Assembly (NCBI GenBank): GCA_937902805.1
Contig: CALEMB010000117.1
Location: 1 to 14,649 of the forward strand
From: an uncultured Bacteroidales bacterium
GTDB taxonomy: Bacteria; Bacteroidota; Bacteroidia; Bacteroidales; F082
Direction of reading: 5' to 3'
Length of the DNA: 14,649 nt
Below, piece after piece: positions 5,217 through 13,152 of the stretch. Made by a program: the position numbers and the translations under genes. The notes beneath the pieces are model-generated. The model was not told the DNA's origin. It saw only the letters and a list, made by a program, of their open reading frames with translations, and searched no databases. Numbering within the stretch: the stretch's first letter is position 1; each line of letters begins with the position of its first letter.

Positions 5217-6857
5217 TTATTCCACCACTACCCTATCAATCTGCTGTTTACCAGCAACATTCACCACCAAGGTATAAATCCCTTGACTCAGACCTTGTGT
5301 CGGAATGACGAAGCATTGCGTGGTAGCATTGGCGGTGTAAACCAAACGACCTGTCATATCGTATAGGCTGACAACAGCCTCGTTGGTTTCGGCAAAACGG
5401 ACATTGATTCTGTCTTTGGCAGGATTGGGAAAGACTTCAACATATTGAATCGGCTCTTCGATAGGCTCAGAGACCTCGACACCCCATGTGCCGCAAACCG
5501 CATTGATTTCGCTGTCCAAATAGCTGAAACGGTCGTCCAGCCACTGGCTCATGTAATTGAGTTGACCCTCATTCACCGTGTACTCAGGCCATGCTTCGTG
5601 TTCACGGTCGTAGGCTCCGCTTTCCAGCAATTCGTCGTACTGGTTTTGAACCAATTCCATGATATGCTCCTTAGTCAGGTAGGAACTACGAAGCTCGGCA
5701 TAACGTGTTTGGGCTGTGGCCACAAAACCAGTGACATTGCAGTCCTTCGTCAGACGGTCGTAAAAGCCATTACTCATCAAGCCAGCCGTAGCATACGTCC
5801 TATTTCCGTCGGTGTCCAAGCCCCAGATGGCATCCAAATCCCAAGGCAAATAGAGGTAAGTGGTCGTCTTCTTATAACGCGCGATAAAGATATTCCTTCC
5901 CATATTGTCCATCGCCATCAACGCGTTGATAAATAAGTAGTAATCGATGGCATTCGCCTTGTCGAATTGGGCTGAATATTGGGAGTTGAACACATTGTCG
6001 GAGGCGTTCATCACGAAGTTCGTGAAACTGTAGAGGTGGTTCCAGTTGTTGGTTGCCTCATCCTCATTGGGATAGACCCATTCGTAGTTGTCCCAAGTGT
6101 CAGAGGTGTTGTCGTAAGGCGGCAAGCTCTCAAAAGTCGGGGCGCCAGGGCCGTTGCCTTTGTAGAGTACGCCACGAATCTCGGTGGTGTATTTGCGCAA
6201 GTTCAGCTGCTTGCGGTCCATGCGCTCGGTCAGGACATAAATGCCTTGGTATTCGTCGTTGATGAATAGGTCGGCATATTCCATGCGGATGCCCGGCAAA
6301 GCATTGGGTTCAAGGTCAGCATAAGGCAGGGTGTACATCTCCATCCATAGCTCGTTGGCCACCTTGTCGCGGAGACGGAGCGGCTGTGCCCACATGGCTT
6401 CCAAATTCCAGTCGTCGTCGCTACGCATGCCAAGGAAAGTAGTGTCGGCCATCTCAGTGCCAGTGGCATCAGCCCATAGCTCAACACGGTACGATTTCTT
6501 GTCGTACTGCTGCGAGGAAGTACCCCTAATCTTCAATCCAGCGTGCATCTCAATGACATTGCCATCAACATCGGCCACGCTGATAACGCCATGCACGGCA
6601 GGCGAGTTGACGATGGGGCCGTCGGTGGTGATATTGATGATCGGCATCTCACTCCTATAGTAAGTATAGGCCTCTCCCCTGACTTCTATGGTCTCCTTGA
6701 ACGGCTTGACACCTTCTGGCAAACGTCCCGTGGCCACCACGAGTTTCTTGCCGTGGTCGATGCCGTACATACCTTTAACCTGTTGCAGCTCCTGGGCCGA
6801 CATAATGCCGACCGAAAACAAAAGCACCAAAGCTGCCAAAATCACATTACGTTTCAT
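5217..6857 (-). CDS. CotH-like (kinase-fold) secreted protein with type IX sorting domain
   Basis: A 546-residue exported protein. It begins with a Sec signal peptide (MKRNVILAALVLLFSVG, cleavage probably before Q22). The body shows CotH-family landmarks: LKIRGTSSQQYDKKSYRVEL near 108-127, LRDKVANELW near 162-171, GIYVLTERMD, and LPWDLDAIWG. CotH proteins have a protein-kinase-like fold and some phosphorylate partner proteins; substrate and activity here are unknown. The last 75 or so residues are a type A T9SS C-terminal domain (VEVFPNPAKDRINV ... LYDMTGRLV ... GLSQGIYTLVV), so the protein should cross the outer membrane through the Por machinery. A TTG at 6884 would extend the frame by 9 residues and overlap the RSH stop; ATG 6857 fits the signal peptide better. 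It lies 23 bp after the RSH gene, probably in the same operon. Confidence 0.9.
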   Translation of the reverse strand: MKRNVILAALVLLFSVGIMSAQELQQVKGMYGIDHGKKLVVATGRLPEGVKPFKETIEVRGEAYTYYRSEMPIINITTDGPIVNSPAVHGVISVADVDGNVIEMHAGLKIRGTSSQQYDKKSYRVELWADATGTEMADTTFLGMRSDDDWNLEAMWAQPLRLRDKVANELWMEMYTLPYADLEPNALPGIRMEYADLFINDEYQGIYVLTERMDRKQLNLRKYTTEIRGVLYKGNGPGAPTFESLPPYDNTSDTWDNYEWVYPNEDEATNNWNHLYSFTNFVMNASDNVFNSQYSAQFDKANAIDYYLFINALMAMDNMGRNIFIARYKKTTTYLYLPWDLDAIWGLDTDGNRTYATAGLMSNGFYDRLTKDCNVTGFVATAQTRYAELRSSYLTKEHIMELVQNQYDELLESGAYDREHEAWPEYTVNEGQLNYMSQWLDDRFSYLDSEINAVCGTWGVEVSEPIEEPIQYVEVFPNPAKDRINVRFAETNEAVVSLYDMTGRLVYTANATTQCFVIPTQGLSQGIYTLVVNVAGKQQIDRVVVE

Positions 6858-6880
6858 ATAAAAAACTATCTTTCTGTTTT

Positions 6881-9097
6881 TCAATCAATTCTAATCACTT
6901 CCATAATACCTTCAATGGACCGAATCTTGTCCATCAGAAACTCCAAAGCCTCCGCATCGGTGATTTGGAGCACAATCCTACCTTCAAAGAAGCCGTCCTT
7001 GTCAGTGTTGAAGTTAAGGTTTTTCATGTTGACCTGCAAATCCTCCGAGACCACTTTGGTGATCTTGCCCAGCAAGCCCATCACGTCGCGGCCATAGATG
7101 CGGATGGTGGCTTGCGAGGTGTTGCCCTCCATACCGTTCCACTTCACCTTGATGATGCGGTAGCCGTAACGCTGCTGTAGTCCCTTAGCGTTCGGACAGT
7201 TGACGCGATGGATACTCAAGGTGCCATCGTTGGTGACGAAGCCAAAGACACGGTCGCCAGGGATGGGGTTGCAGCATTTGGATAGCTTGTATGTCACATT
7301 GCCAATGTCCTCGCCAATGGAGAGGCTCTCCTCAGCTTCGATGGAAGTCTCCTTCTTCGAGGCTTCAATTTGCTCCGGCACAGTCTTTTCCGTCTTCTCG
7401 GCATTCTCGCCAAACTTTGCCGTCAGGAAGTGCTTCACGTCGGCAATGTCGATTTTCTCGGTCGAAATCTTGTGGTACAGTTGCAGCGAGTTCTCCAGTT
7501 TGAACTCCTTCACCAGCATGTCAACAACGGTCTCGGAGAAAGGCAGCTTCCAGTTTTTCAGCCTGCGCTGCAACATACCCTTGCCCAGCTCCGACTCCTT
7601 CAGTTCCTGCTCCTTGAGGTAACGACGTATCTTGTTCTTGGCCTTCTCTGTGACGACAACATTGAGCCAGTCGGCACGAGGTGACTGCTTCTTGCTCGTG
7701 ATGATTTCCACCTTGTCGCCGTTGGTCAGTTCGTGGCGGATGGGCACCATGCGGCCATTGATGCGCGCCCCGTTGCAGGTCTCGCCCACACGGGTGTGCA
7801 CCTCATAGGCGAAGTCGAGCACCGTAGAGCCGATGGGAAGTTGCTTCAGATCGCCTTCGGGCGTGAAAATGAATATCTTATCGGATTTGTAGATTTTCTT
7901 GTACGAGTTCTCAAACGACACCTGACTTGGGTTTTCCAACACCTCGCGCACATGGAGCAGCCACTCCTCGGAAGTCTGCTTCTCCCCTTTATAAAGGTAG
8001 TGCGCCGCTTGTCCCGTTTCGGCAATTTCGTCCATGCGGGTAGTACGAATCTGCACCTCGAACCACAGTTTGTCATCGTATTTCACAGTGGTGTGCAGCG
8101 ACTCGTAACCCGTGGATTTGGGCTGTGTAATCCAGTCGCGCAGACGTTCGGGCATAGGGTCGTAGATGTTGGTGATGGCGGAATACACACTCCAGCAACA
8201 TTCCTGCTCGTCTTTCATGGCGCAACTAATGATGACACGAGCCGCCATCAAGTCGTAGACTTCTTCAAAAGGCACATTCTGCGCCTTCATCTTGGCGTAA
8301 ATCGAAGGTATGGACTTCAGCCTCCACTTGACGGCATAGGTGAACTTGTACTTGCCGCCTTTCTTGGTGCGTTCCAGTTCGGCATCAATGCCTTCCGAGA
8401 TGCGGGCAATGAAATCCTCAGCGGTCTGCTTGCGGGCTTCCTGCGTGGCGGCAATCTTAGCCTCAATCTCATGGAAAACTTCGGGGTTCTCGAAAAGCAT
8501 CAGCTTCCCTTCCAGCTCCGCCTTCAGCTTATACAGACCCAAGCGGTGAAGAATGGGGATATAGATGTACTTAATTTCGTGGAAATACTTCGGCAAACGG
8601 TCGGGATCGACGTCATTTTGGTTTCTTATGTTATACACACGGTGCACGATTTTCAGCAGCACCGAGCGCATGTCGTCGACCACTGAGAGGAACATCACCT
8701 GGAAGGTGTCGGAATTGTAGGCGACCTTCTCGGTGTCGAGCTGGGAAATCTCACTGAAGTCCTCAAGCACGATAGCAACAGTTTTGCCAAACTCTTTCTC
8801 CAACTCCTTGATGCTCACATTTTCCTTGTAGTCAATACCATGGAGGAAAGAAGCCACAACGGAGATATAGCCCAGACCCACCTCAAGCACGGCGATGCGC
8901 CCCATCTCGATAAGGTGGAACATATAAGCCTTGCCTGAGGAAAGGTAACGTCCGTCGTATTTCTCCAGGCAATAGCGGTAGGCCTTGTCAATCAACGCCA
9001 AATGCTCCGGTGCGTTGACAAAGGGGTGTATGTCAGCCAGCATAGCCTCGTAGGCCTGCTGAATGGTCAATATTTCGAGTGAGGAATAGCCTTCCAT
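6881..9097 (-). CDS. relA: RelA/SpoT-family (p)ppGpp synthetase with degenerate hydrolase domain
   Basis: A 738-residue long RSH enzyme controlling (p)ppGpp. Domains in order: N-terminal HD-like region (about 20-200), synthetase (about 250-390), TGS (about 410-475), a cysteine motif with KCCNPIPGD, and a C-terminal ACT domain (about 665-738). The HD region looks inactive: H61 remains, but the HD pair reads H86-G87 and the 'ADR' aspartate is H152 (KIVHRVYN). The synthetase keeps KSIPSIYAKM, D282 in YDLMAARVI, KSTGYESLHT and E347 in EVQIRT. The loop RLRD (318-321) is basic like the RxKD of bifunctional enzymes, not the ExDD of RelA. It is therefore probably synthesis-only, with degradation by another enzyme. 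The start overlaps the clpS stop by 1 bp (TAATG), implying coupling. Confidence 0.9.
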   Translation of the reverse strand: MEGYSSLEILTIQQAYEAMLADIHPFVNAPEHLALIDKAYRYCLEKYDGRYLSSGKAYMFHLIEMGRIAVLEVGLGYISVVASFLHGIDYKENVSIKELEKEFGKTVAIVLEDFSEISQLDTEKVAYNSDTFQVMFLSVVDDMRSVLLKIVHRVYNIRNQNDVDPDRLPKYFHEIKYIYIPILHRLGLYKLKAELEGKLMLFENPEVFHEIEAKIAATQEARKQTAEDFIARISEGIDAELERTKKGGKYKFTYAVKWRLKSIPSIYAKMKAQNVPFEEVYDLMAARVIISCAMKDEQECCWSVYSAITNIYDPMPERLRDWITQPKSTGYESLHTTVKYDDKLWFEVQIRTTRMDEIAETGQAAHYLYKGEKQTSEEWLLHVREVLENPSQVSFENSYKKIYKSDKIFIFTPEGDLKQLPIGSTVLDFAYEVHTRVGETCNGARINGRMVPIRHELTNGDKVEIITSKKQSPRADWLNVVVTEKAKNKIRRYLKEQELKESELGKGMLQRRLKNWKLPFSETVVDMLVKEFKLENSLQLYHKISTEKIDIADVKHFLTAKFGENAEKTEKTVPEQIEASKKETSIEAEESLSIGEDIGNVTYKLSKCCNPIPGDRVFGFVTNDGTLSIHRVNCPNAKGLQQRYGYRIIKVKWNGMEGNTSQATIRIYGRDVMGLLGKITKVVSEDLQVNMKNLNFNTDKDGFFEGRIVLQITDAEALEFLMDKIRSIEGIMEVIRID

Positions 9098-9372
9098 TAG
9101 TCTACTATTTTTACCGTGAGTTGGTGACCGAGAAGAATGTCGTAGTACGGCTTCAGCTCCTCGAAACTACCGTGCATGACGGCGCATTTGCCTTTATAGT
9201 GCGTAATCCAGGCGCAGGTCTCTGCTTGTTCACGGGTATGGTGGCACACCTTCATCAGGGTGTCGATGACATATTCAAAAGTGTTCACATCGTCGTTGAT
9301 GAGCAGGAGACTTTTCTCGTTCTCAATCATTTCCTCCGTCAGCGTATCGGTGTATTCCTGTTCCTTGTTCAT
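9097..9372 (-). CDS. clpS: ATP-dependent Clp protease adaptor ClpS
   Basis: A 91-residue cytoplasmic adaptor that delivers N-degron substrates to ClpAP-type proteases. The core LLLINDDVNTFEYVIDTLMK carries the N26-D27-D28 residues that hold the substrate alpha-amino group. The second conserved piece, CAWITHYKGKCAV, contains H58. The hydrophobic gatekeeper region reads T-F where E. coli has a methionine. An N-terminal extension of about 20 polar residues is normal. It is the first gene of a minus-strand operon with the RSH enzyme, which overlaps its stop, so protease targeting and stringent signalling are coexpressed. Confidence 0.93.
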   Translation of the reverse strand: MNKEQEYTDTLTEEMIENEKSLLLINDDVNTFEYVIDTLMKVCHHTREQAETCAWITHYKGKCAVMHGSFEELKPYYDILLGHQLTVKIVD

Positions 9373-9396
9373 CTTTCAAGTCAAAAATTTAGGTGG

Positions 9397-9425
9397 TAAA
9401 AATACACATATTTTCTGAACCACAA
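9397..9425 (-). promoter_or_regulatory. Promoter of the clpS-RSH-cotH operon
   Basis: On the minus strand TTG (9425-9423) is followed after 18 bp by TATTTTTA (9404-9397), a one-mismatch fit to TAnnTTTG. The clpS start is 24 bp further. It is divergent from the flippase promoter in a 167-bp gap. Confidence 0.55.
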
Positions 9426-9511
9426 GTGAAAAAACTTCCAAATGCTTCTTTTTATTATCTATAACCAAAATAATAATCCCCTCAAAACTTCGTTCAAAAA
9501 ACATATTTTCC

Positions 9512-9519
9512 TACTTTTG
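9512..9519 (+). promoter_or_regulatory. -7 element of the polysaccharide flippase promoter
   Basis: TACTTTTG matches TAnnTTTG and lies 20 bp before the flippase start. The -33 side is weak: TTCG at 9489-9492, one mismatch from TTG at 20-bp spacing. Confidence 0.55.
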
Positions 9520-9539
9520 CGCTCAGAAAAAAGTCAGCA

Positions 9540-11024
9540 ATGCAGAACCGCTTCATCAAAAATATCCTTTTCCTGTTGTTTCTCAACTTGTTGGTGAAGC
9601 CTTTCTGGATTCTCGGCATCGACCGTGAGGTGCAAAACATCCTCGGTGATGCCTCCTACGGCACCTATCAGGCGCTTTTCAACTTCTCCTACCTTTTCTA
9701 CATCCTGCTCGACCTCGGCATTACCAACTTCAACAGCCGCGCCGTCGCGCAAGACCCGAAGAACCTCTCCAAGCACTTCGGTGGCCTCACCGAAATCAAG
9801 CTCCTGCTGGGATTGCTCTACGCTGTTGTCATCTTAGTGGTGGGCTATTTCTGCGGCTACAACGAAGGCTTGAAACTCAAGCTGTTGTGTTGGTGCGGCC
9901 TCAACCAAATCCTGCTTTCCTTTATCCTTTTCCTCAGGTCGAATATGCAGGGACTACTACTCTTCAAGCAAGACAGCATCCTCTCCGTCTTCGACCGCGT
10001 GCTGGCCATCGTCATCATGGGTCTGGTGCTGTGGAGCGGCTGGTTCCCGATGGAAAAGTTCAACGCCATCTGGTACCTGCAAGCCCAGACAGTGGCTTAT
10101 GTTTGCACCTTAGTTCTCGCCCTCACCATTGTGTTGCGCCACACCGAGGGGCTTAGTTTCAAGGTCAACTTCCAGTTTTTCAAGGAGATATTGCGTCAAA
10201 GCCTGCCTTTTGCCTTGCTGGTCCTGCTGATGAGCGTCTACAGCCGCATCGAGCCAGTGCTGTTGGAACGCCTTTTGGACGACAATGGCGTGCAAGCCGG
10301 TTTTTACAGCCGCGCCTACCGTCTCTTCGACGCGGGCAACAACATCTCCAACCTTTTCGCCATCATGCTGCTGCCCATGTTTGCCGCCACGCTGAAAAAC
10401 AAGCTGGAACTCAACAACTTGGTAAAGACCTCATTCAACATCATTGTGGCTATGGCGGGCATCGTCATGATTATGTGCGTCTTCTATCGTCAGGAAATCA
10501 TGCAACTGATGTACCTCCCTGCCGATGCCACTGCTGCCGACTATGAGCGCATCGGGCAATACGCCAACATCTTCCCCATCCTTATGGGCAGTTTCTTCTG
10601 TCTTTCAACGACATACGTTTTTGGCACCTTGCTCACCGCCAATGGCAGCCTCAAGCAGCTCAACCTCGTGGCCGGGGCTGGCGTGATCATCAACATCCTG
10701 CTCAACCTCATCGTCATCCCGCGCTTCTACGCCGTGGGTGCCGCCTGCACCAGCCTCTGCGTGCAAGCCGTCACAGCCATCCTGCAATACTTACTTGCCA
10801 AGCGCATCCTGAAATTGGAGATACAAGGCCGTTATTGGCCCCACATCATTGTTTTCCTTGCCACCGTCGCTTTGGTCACCTTCCTTGTCAAACAACTGAA
10901 TGTCAACTGGATGATTGGCTTCGTCATCGCCTTTGCCATCAACTGCGGCGCCATTTTCTTTACCCGTCTGCTCCGCCTCAAGGAAATCGTCAGCCTCGTC
11001 CTTCCGAAGGAAAAAAAGGCCTAA
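9540..11024 (+). CDS. Wzx-like oligosaccharide/O-antigen flippase (MOP superfamily)
   Basis: A 494-residue polytopic inner-membrane protein with about 12-14 hydrophobic helices and no soluble domain. The N-terminus (FLLFLNLLVKPFWILGIDREVQ, then YGTYQALFNFSYLFYILLDLGI) is typical of polysaccharide flippases: an opening helix, the Y-G-x-Y-x-A region, then a 'D-x-G-I-x-N' stretch (DLGITNFNSR). Such proteins flip undecaprenyl-linked repeat units to the periplasmic face. The following genes encode chain-length and polymerase/ligase proteins, which supports a Wzx/Wzy-type role. The substrate cannot be inferred, as no glycosyltransferases lie within the window. It starts 20 bp after a -7 element and is divergent from clpS. 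Confidence 0.85.
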   Translation: MQNRFIKNILFLLFLNLLVKPFWILGIDREVQNILGDASYGTYQALFNFSYLFYILLDLGITNFNSRAVAQDPKNLSKHFGGLTEIKLLLGLLYAVVILVVGYFCGYNEGLKLKLLCWCGLNQILLSFILFLRSNMQGLLLFKQDSILSVFDRVLAIVIMGLVLWSGWFPMEKFNAIWYLQAQTVAYVCTLVLALTIVLRHTEGLSFKVNFQFFKEILRQSLPFALLVLLMSVYSRIEPVLLERLLDDNGVQAGFYSRAYRLFDAGNNISNLFAIMLLPMFAATLKNKLELNNLVKTSFNIIVAMAGIVMIMCVFYRQEIMQLMYLPADATAADYERIGQYANIFPILMGSFFCLSTTYVFGTLLTANGSLKQLNLVAGAGVIINILLNLIVIPRFYAVGAACTSLCVQAVTAILQYLLAKRILKLEIQGRYWPHIIVFLATVALVTFLVKQLNVNWMIGFVIAFAINCGAIFFTRLLRLKEIVSLVLPKEKKA

Positions 11025-11038
11025 AGTGACATTTTTCA

Positions 11039-11068
11039 TTGCCATTTCAGGGGAATTCCCTATTTTTG
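11039..11068 (+). promoter_or_regulatory. Promoter of the Wzz-like genes with palindromic spacer
   Basis: TTG at 11039-11041, a 19-bp spacer and TATTTTTG at 11061-11068 form a good Bacteroidota promoter 22 bp before the first Wzz-like start. The spacer ends in a perfect 10-bp palindrome GGGAATTCCC (11051-11060) touching the -7 box, a plausible operator. Confidence 0.6.
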
Positions 11069-11090
11069 ACGACTTATTTCACACTCAAAT

Positions 11091-12170
11091 ATGGAAGAAC
11101 AACAACATAACTCGTACAGTTCCAAATACTTATGCAAGTTGTTGGTGGAATATAGGAAGCCTATTCTTATCATTTTGGCGGTGGCGGCACTCTGCGCCAT
11201 CGTTTTCAGTGCGCCGCATTTCATCACGCCACTTTATAAATCCACCACAGTCATCTACCCCACTTCCAGCAACTCCACATCCAAGGTGCTTATCAGCACG
11301 ACCTACCAGTCGGATAAGGACATCATGAACTTTGGTGAGGACGAGCAGACCGAGCAGATGTTGCAGGTATTGAACTCCAATCGTGTACGCGACAAGGTCA
11401 TCAGCCGCTTCAACCTGATGGAACACTACAACATCAAAGGCAGCAGCAAATACCCCTTCACCAAACTCAACAAGCTATACGACGCGCGCATCAAGTTCCG
11501 CCGCACCGAATACAACGCCGTGAAAATCACCGTGCTCGACCCCGACCCTGCCCTCGCCGCCCAAATGGCCAACGACATCGCAGAGATCTACGACAGCACA
11601 ATGAACCAAATCCAGAAGGAAGTGGCGGTGAAGGCCTTCCGACTCGTTGAAGAGGAATACAACAACCTGTGCGCTGAAATGGCACAGCTGGAAGACTCGC
11701 TGAACACCCTGCGCAAGCTCGGTGTATTCGATTATGAGTCGCAAGTGGAGATGCTCAGCCAACAACTGGCTGTTGAGCTCGGAAAAGGCAACACTCAAGG
11801 CATCAACAACATACAAAAGCAACTCGATGTCATCGCTGAATATGGTGGTGCCTCCTACGCCATCAACGAGCGCCTCGACAACGACCGCCTGCAGCTGTCG
11901 TTGGTGAAGTCGAAATACGAAGAAGCCAAGATGGATGCCACTCAGGACATCCCACGCAAGTTCGTCGTCACCTCAGCCTTCCAAGCCGAACGCAAGAGCT
12001 ATCCCGTGCGTTGGATCATCGTGGTCGTCACCGTGCTGAGCACCTTCCTGCTGCTCATCTTCTGCATTGTGGCCTACGACCGCTCGAAAGGCTTTTTTCG
12101 CCACATGGCCGAGACTGAGGCGGCCACGAAAGGAAAAACCGAAAAAGGTGGACCTCAGCACCAACACTAA
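11091..12170 (+). CDS. Wzz-like chain-length determinant protein, copy 1
   Basis: A 359-residue polysaccharide co-polymerase-type protein. Two transmembrane helices (about 24-43 and 308-329) flank a large periplasmic domain rich in coiled coil (about 180-280). The TM1 exit FITPLYKSTTVIYP and the K-S-Y-P-V-R-W motif (303-308) before TM2 are Wzz hallmarks. The conserved AVKITVLDPDPALAAQMAND stretch is that of the PF02706 fold. The short cytoplasmic tail (about 30 residues, ending GGPQHQH) carries no tyrosine-kinase domain or Walker motif. It probably sets O-antigen, capsule or exopolysaccharide length with the Wzy-type protein downstream. A promoter lies just upstream, so it can be expressed apart from the flippase. 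Confidence 0.88.
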   Translation: MEEQQHNSYSSKYLCKLLVEYRKPILIILAVAALCAIVFSAPHFITPLYKSTTVIYPTSSNSTSKVLISTTYQSDKDIMNFGEDEQTEQMLQVLNSNRVRDKVISRFNLMEHYNIKGSSKYPFTKLNKLYDARIKFRRTEYNAVKITVLDPDPALAAQMANDIAEIYDSTMNQIQKEVAVKAFRLVEEEYNNLCAEMAQLEDSLNTLRKLGVFDYESQVEMLSQQLAVELGKGNTQGINNIQKQLDVIAEYGGASYAINERLDNDRLQLSLVKSKYEEAKMDATQDIPRKFVVTSAFQAERKSYPVRWIIVVVTVLSTFLLLIFCIVAYDRSKGFFRHMAETEAATKGKTEKGGPQHQH

Positions 12171-12213
12171 AACCATCACCAATCCCATCACTCCGAAAAT
12201 AACCGATCAAATC

Positions 12214-13146
12214 ATGGATAACAATTTCAACAACCTCTCACTCGTCCAACTTATCCTGAAATGGAAGTGGCACATCATCATCATCACCGTGGCAGCAGCC
12301 ATCTGCGGCGCCATCTTCTCCAGTTCGTTGTTCATCACTCCGCTCTTCAAGTCGGAGGCCGTGGCCTATCCCGCCAACGTCACCCCCTACTCTGACGAAA
12401 GTGAGACCGAACAGATGCTGCAAATCATCGGCTCGCGTTCCATCATGGATTCCATCATCAACAAATACGACTTGTGGACGGACTATAAGATCGACAAGAA
12501 CGACCCGCACGCCATGACCTATATGCTGTACGAATATGGCAGCAAAATCAAGATTGGCAAGACGCAATACGAGGCCGTGTCCGTCACCGTCATGGACAAG
12601 GATCCTGTTGTGGCCTGCAACATCGCCCGCGACATCCTGAACTTCTACGACCAGAAGGTGCATAACCTGCACAAACAAAAGGTCGGCGAAGTGGTAGCCA
12701 TGTATGAGAGGCAGCTGCGTGAAAAGCAACACAACATCGACTCGCTAAAACAACGTTACACTGAGATTTGCACCACCTACGGCATTTCCGACATCTCAAG
12801 CCAAACGCGTGAGGCGACCAAAAGCCTGCTGAGCGGTTCGGCAAAAGCCAACGAGATTCAAACCAACCTTGAGCTTTACGGTGCCGAAATCCATGACTTG
12901 CACACCAAGATTGCCGCAGAAGGCAATACCTACGTCGCCACCAAGCTGGATTATGAAAAAGAGCTCCGTTTCTTCCACTCCGAACTCACCTACTCGAACA
13001 TCATCACCGAGCCCTTCCCTGCCGACAAGAAATCCTATCCCGTGCGTTGGGTGGTGGTCGCCCTTTGCGGCCTCGGTGCCCTGCTGCTCTCCATCGTCGT
13101 CATCTTCATCATCGAAAACAGGAAGAGATTCGTCGCTGAAAACTAA
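12214..13146 (+). CDS. Wzz-like chain-length determinant protein, copy 2
   Basis: A 310-residue diverged paralogue of the preceding gene with the same two-helix layout (TM about 20-42 and 279-300). It shares the segment after TM1 (FITPLFKSEAVAYP), a T-E-Q-M-L-Q motif, AVSVTVMDKDPVVACNIARDI and S-Y-P-V-R-W before TM2. It is about 50 residues shorter, the loss falling after TM1 and in the cytoplasmic tail. I use ATG 12214: an upstream ATG at 12067 would overlap the preceding gene by 104 bp and add a proline-rich, non-conserved lead. It lies 43 bp after copy 1 and 6 bp before the polymerase/ligase, with no promoter visible, so it is cotranscribed. The two proteins may form mixed oligomers or set two length classes. 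Confidence 0.87.
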   Translation: MDNNFNNLSLVQLILKWKWHIIIITVAAAICGAIFSSSLFITPLFKSEAVAYPANVTPYSDESETEQMLQIIGSRSIMDSIINKYDLWTDYKIDKNDPHAMTYMLYEYGSKIKIGKTQYEAVSVTVMDKDPVVACNIARDILNFYDQKVHNLHKQKVGEVVAMYERQLREKQHNIDSLKQRYTEICTTYGISDISSQTREATKSLLSGSAKANEIQTNLELYGAEIHDLHTKIAAEGNTYVATKLDYEKELRFFHSELTYSNIITEPFPADKKSYPVRWVVVALCGLGALLLSIVVIFIIENRKRFVAEN

Positions 13147-13152
13147 TCATCC

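Noticed and set aside
7733..8686. Long plus-strand open frame (317 codons) inside the RSH gene
   Set aside because: It is antisense to a protein with clear conserved domains, and its product shows no recognisable motif. It is a by-product of the codon pattern of the real gene.
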